Below are positions 63,337-64,000 of a stretch of 64,000 bases of DNA, one piece after another (positions within the stretch are counted from its first letter, which is position 1; every line of letters starts with the position of its first letter). The position numbers and the translations under genes are program-made. Under the pieces are notes generated by a model, which made no database searches, was not told where the DNA came from, and saw only the letters and a list, made by a program, of their open reading frames with translations. This stretch comes from Chrysopilus asiliformis (lineage: Eukaryota; Arthropoda; Insecta; Diptera; Rhagionidae), in NCBI GenBank assembly GCA_964034945.1, contig OZ035963.1:32271644-32335643 (forward strand), given 5' to 3'.

Positions 63337-63602
63337 TAGTAGCATTCTTCATCACTTTCATCAAATAAATCTTCAAAATCACTATCCATTATTAAAAACT
63401 TAATTTAAAAACCAATAATAATAATATTTCACTGGACGATAACCATGCTAAGCTTTAGCTTAAGCGCTCAAGTTTGGTGGCTTAAATAAACGGAAATTTA
63501 AACTCAGTTTAAGAACTAAACCAGCACTGTGAAACAGTAAAAACAGTTAAGCGAAAGCTTAAACCAAATTCGAAGCTTAAGCTCGCACTGTGAAATCGGC
63601 TG

Positions 63603-63730
63603 TAACGGTTCTCGAGATATTTAAAAATATATCTTTTTTTGCATATTTTGTCCGAAACATATTTTTTTGAAGAGGGAAGTTTTGTGTTGATCATAACTGA
63701 TAATTTCTGTTATAAAAACCCTGTAAGACA
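63603..63730 (+). repeat. Rep-D, right half
   Basis: TAACGGTTCTCGAGATATTT, then GGAAGTTTTGTGTTGATCA continue the Rep-D copy begun at 60885. They match 48010-48110. Confidence 0.6.
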
Positions 63731-64000
63731 GTAGAGATTCTTTACCTTTAAAATTTTTCTTGTTAAATAATAAATTTAATTTTCCAATAGAATAACTTTT
63801 CAGTGGCATACAACAACGCTATAAGTATCAATTTTGCTGCTTCAATATTTCCTCATTCATTCATAAATTCTAACAGCACAAAAAATAAGAAAAATATTAC
63901 AAATTATTTTTCCCTCTCTTTCCGTTCTATGGGACACCTCAATTCTTGAACTGCTTTAAAAGGTGAAGCTAAAGTGAAAAACTTTTGGAAAAAATTTAAA
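63731..64000. other. Unassigned AT-rich end of window
   Basis: No gene or repeat boundary seen before the window ends. Confidence 0.35.

Larger units (their letters stand above)
61119..63602. mobile_element. PIF/Harbinger-like element, 2.48 kb, filled with CACTC elements
   Basis: The ends CAGCCGGTTTCACAGTGGGA and, reversed, CAGCCGATTTCACAGTGCGA continue as GCTTAAGCTTCG (32 bp, two mismatches). TAA flanks both sides (61116-61118 and 63603-63605). Rep-D reads continuously across the removed element, and other Rep-D copies show the intact site. Subterminal repeats CTGTTTCACAGT and AGCTTAAGCTTT recur. Between roughly 61290 and 63336 it holds three CACTC units. No transposase frame. Confidence 0.85.

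Overview
The window is AT-rich eukaryotic DNA. It has no operons, no recognisable intact protein-coding gene and no multi-exon gene that I can support. It reads as transposon-dense intergenic or intronic DNA of an arthropod, most likely an insect. This rests on insect-style Helitrons and DINE/Helentron-like elements, a mariner with arthropod-type transposase ends, and piggyBac, hAT, PIF/Harbinger, MULE and pogo derivatives. Lower Diptera would be my guess, but nothing here proves it.

The real content is layers of mobile elements whose ends and target-site duplications can be read directly. Working names used below: HLE-A and HLE-B, two Helentron/DINE-like non-autonomous families that share the 3' tail ATAGCTTTTSTTATGTTT; Rep-C, Rep-D and Rep-E, dispersed repeats without clear ends; Rep-H, a repeat of about 630 bp present twice; MITE-S, a 490-bp element ending AGGGTATTCACA, present three times; and CACTC elements, TA-flanked elements whose ends begin CACTC and a few bases later run into GAAAA.

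Layout. 1-5 kb: HLE-B, Rep-H, a piggyBac-like element carrying a CACTC element, a palindromic pogo/mariner-like MITE, and Rep-D. 7.7-17.2 kb: a MULE-like element, several canonical Helitrons (hairpin plus CTRR ends), and two MITE-S copies. 17-25 kb: mostly unassigned DNA plus an HLE-A/HLE-B/HLE-A cluster at 21.6-23.4 kb. 25-32.6 kb: a PIF-like MITE, a Helitron, a CACTC element carrying a non-LTR reverse-transcriptase remnant, an internally deleted mariner inside an older repeat, and a long inverted repeat around HLE-A. 34.4-43 kb: a tRNA-derived SINE with 12-bp duplications inside HLE-B, HLE-A, MITE-S, a hAT with perfect 8-bp duplications, and a CACTC element with a perfect 27-bp hairpin. 43.9-47.9 kb: Rep-H holding a nest of four hAT elements. 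48-50 kb: a second MULE-like element and a pogo element with an N-terminal transposase remnant cut by HLE-A. 51.4-54.3 kb: two very long inverted repeats. 56.5-64 kb: PIF-like MITEs, a piggyBac MITE, and a 2.5-kb PIF-like element filled with a partly palindromic array of CACTC elements that carry tRNA-like B boxes.

The coding traces are all decayed transposase or reverse-transcriptase pieces: mariner, ZMYM1/TTF-type hAT, pogo/CENP-B type, and a non-LTR RT tail. There is one unrecognised small ORF (24.8 kb, minus strand) with gene-like composition. The strongest result is the insertion order that can be reconstructed, including an unoccupied copy of the hAT target within the same window.
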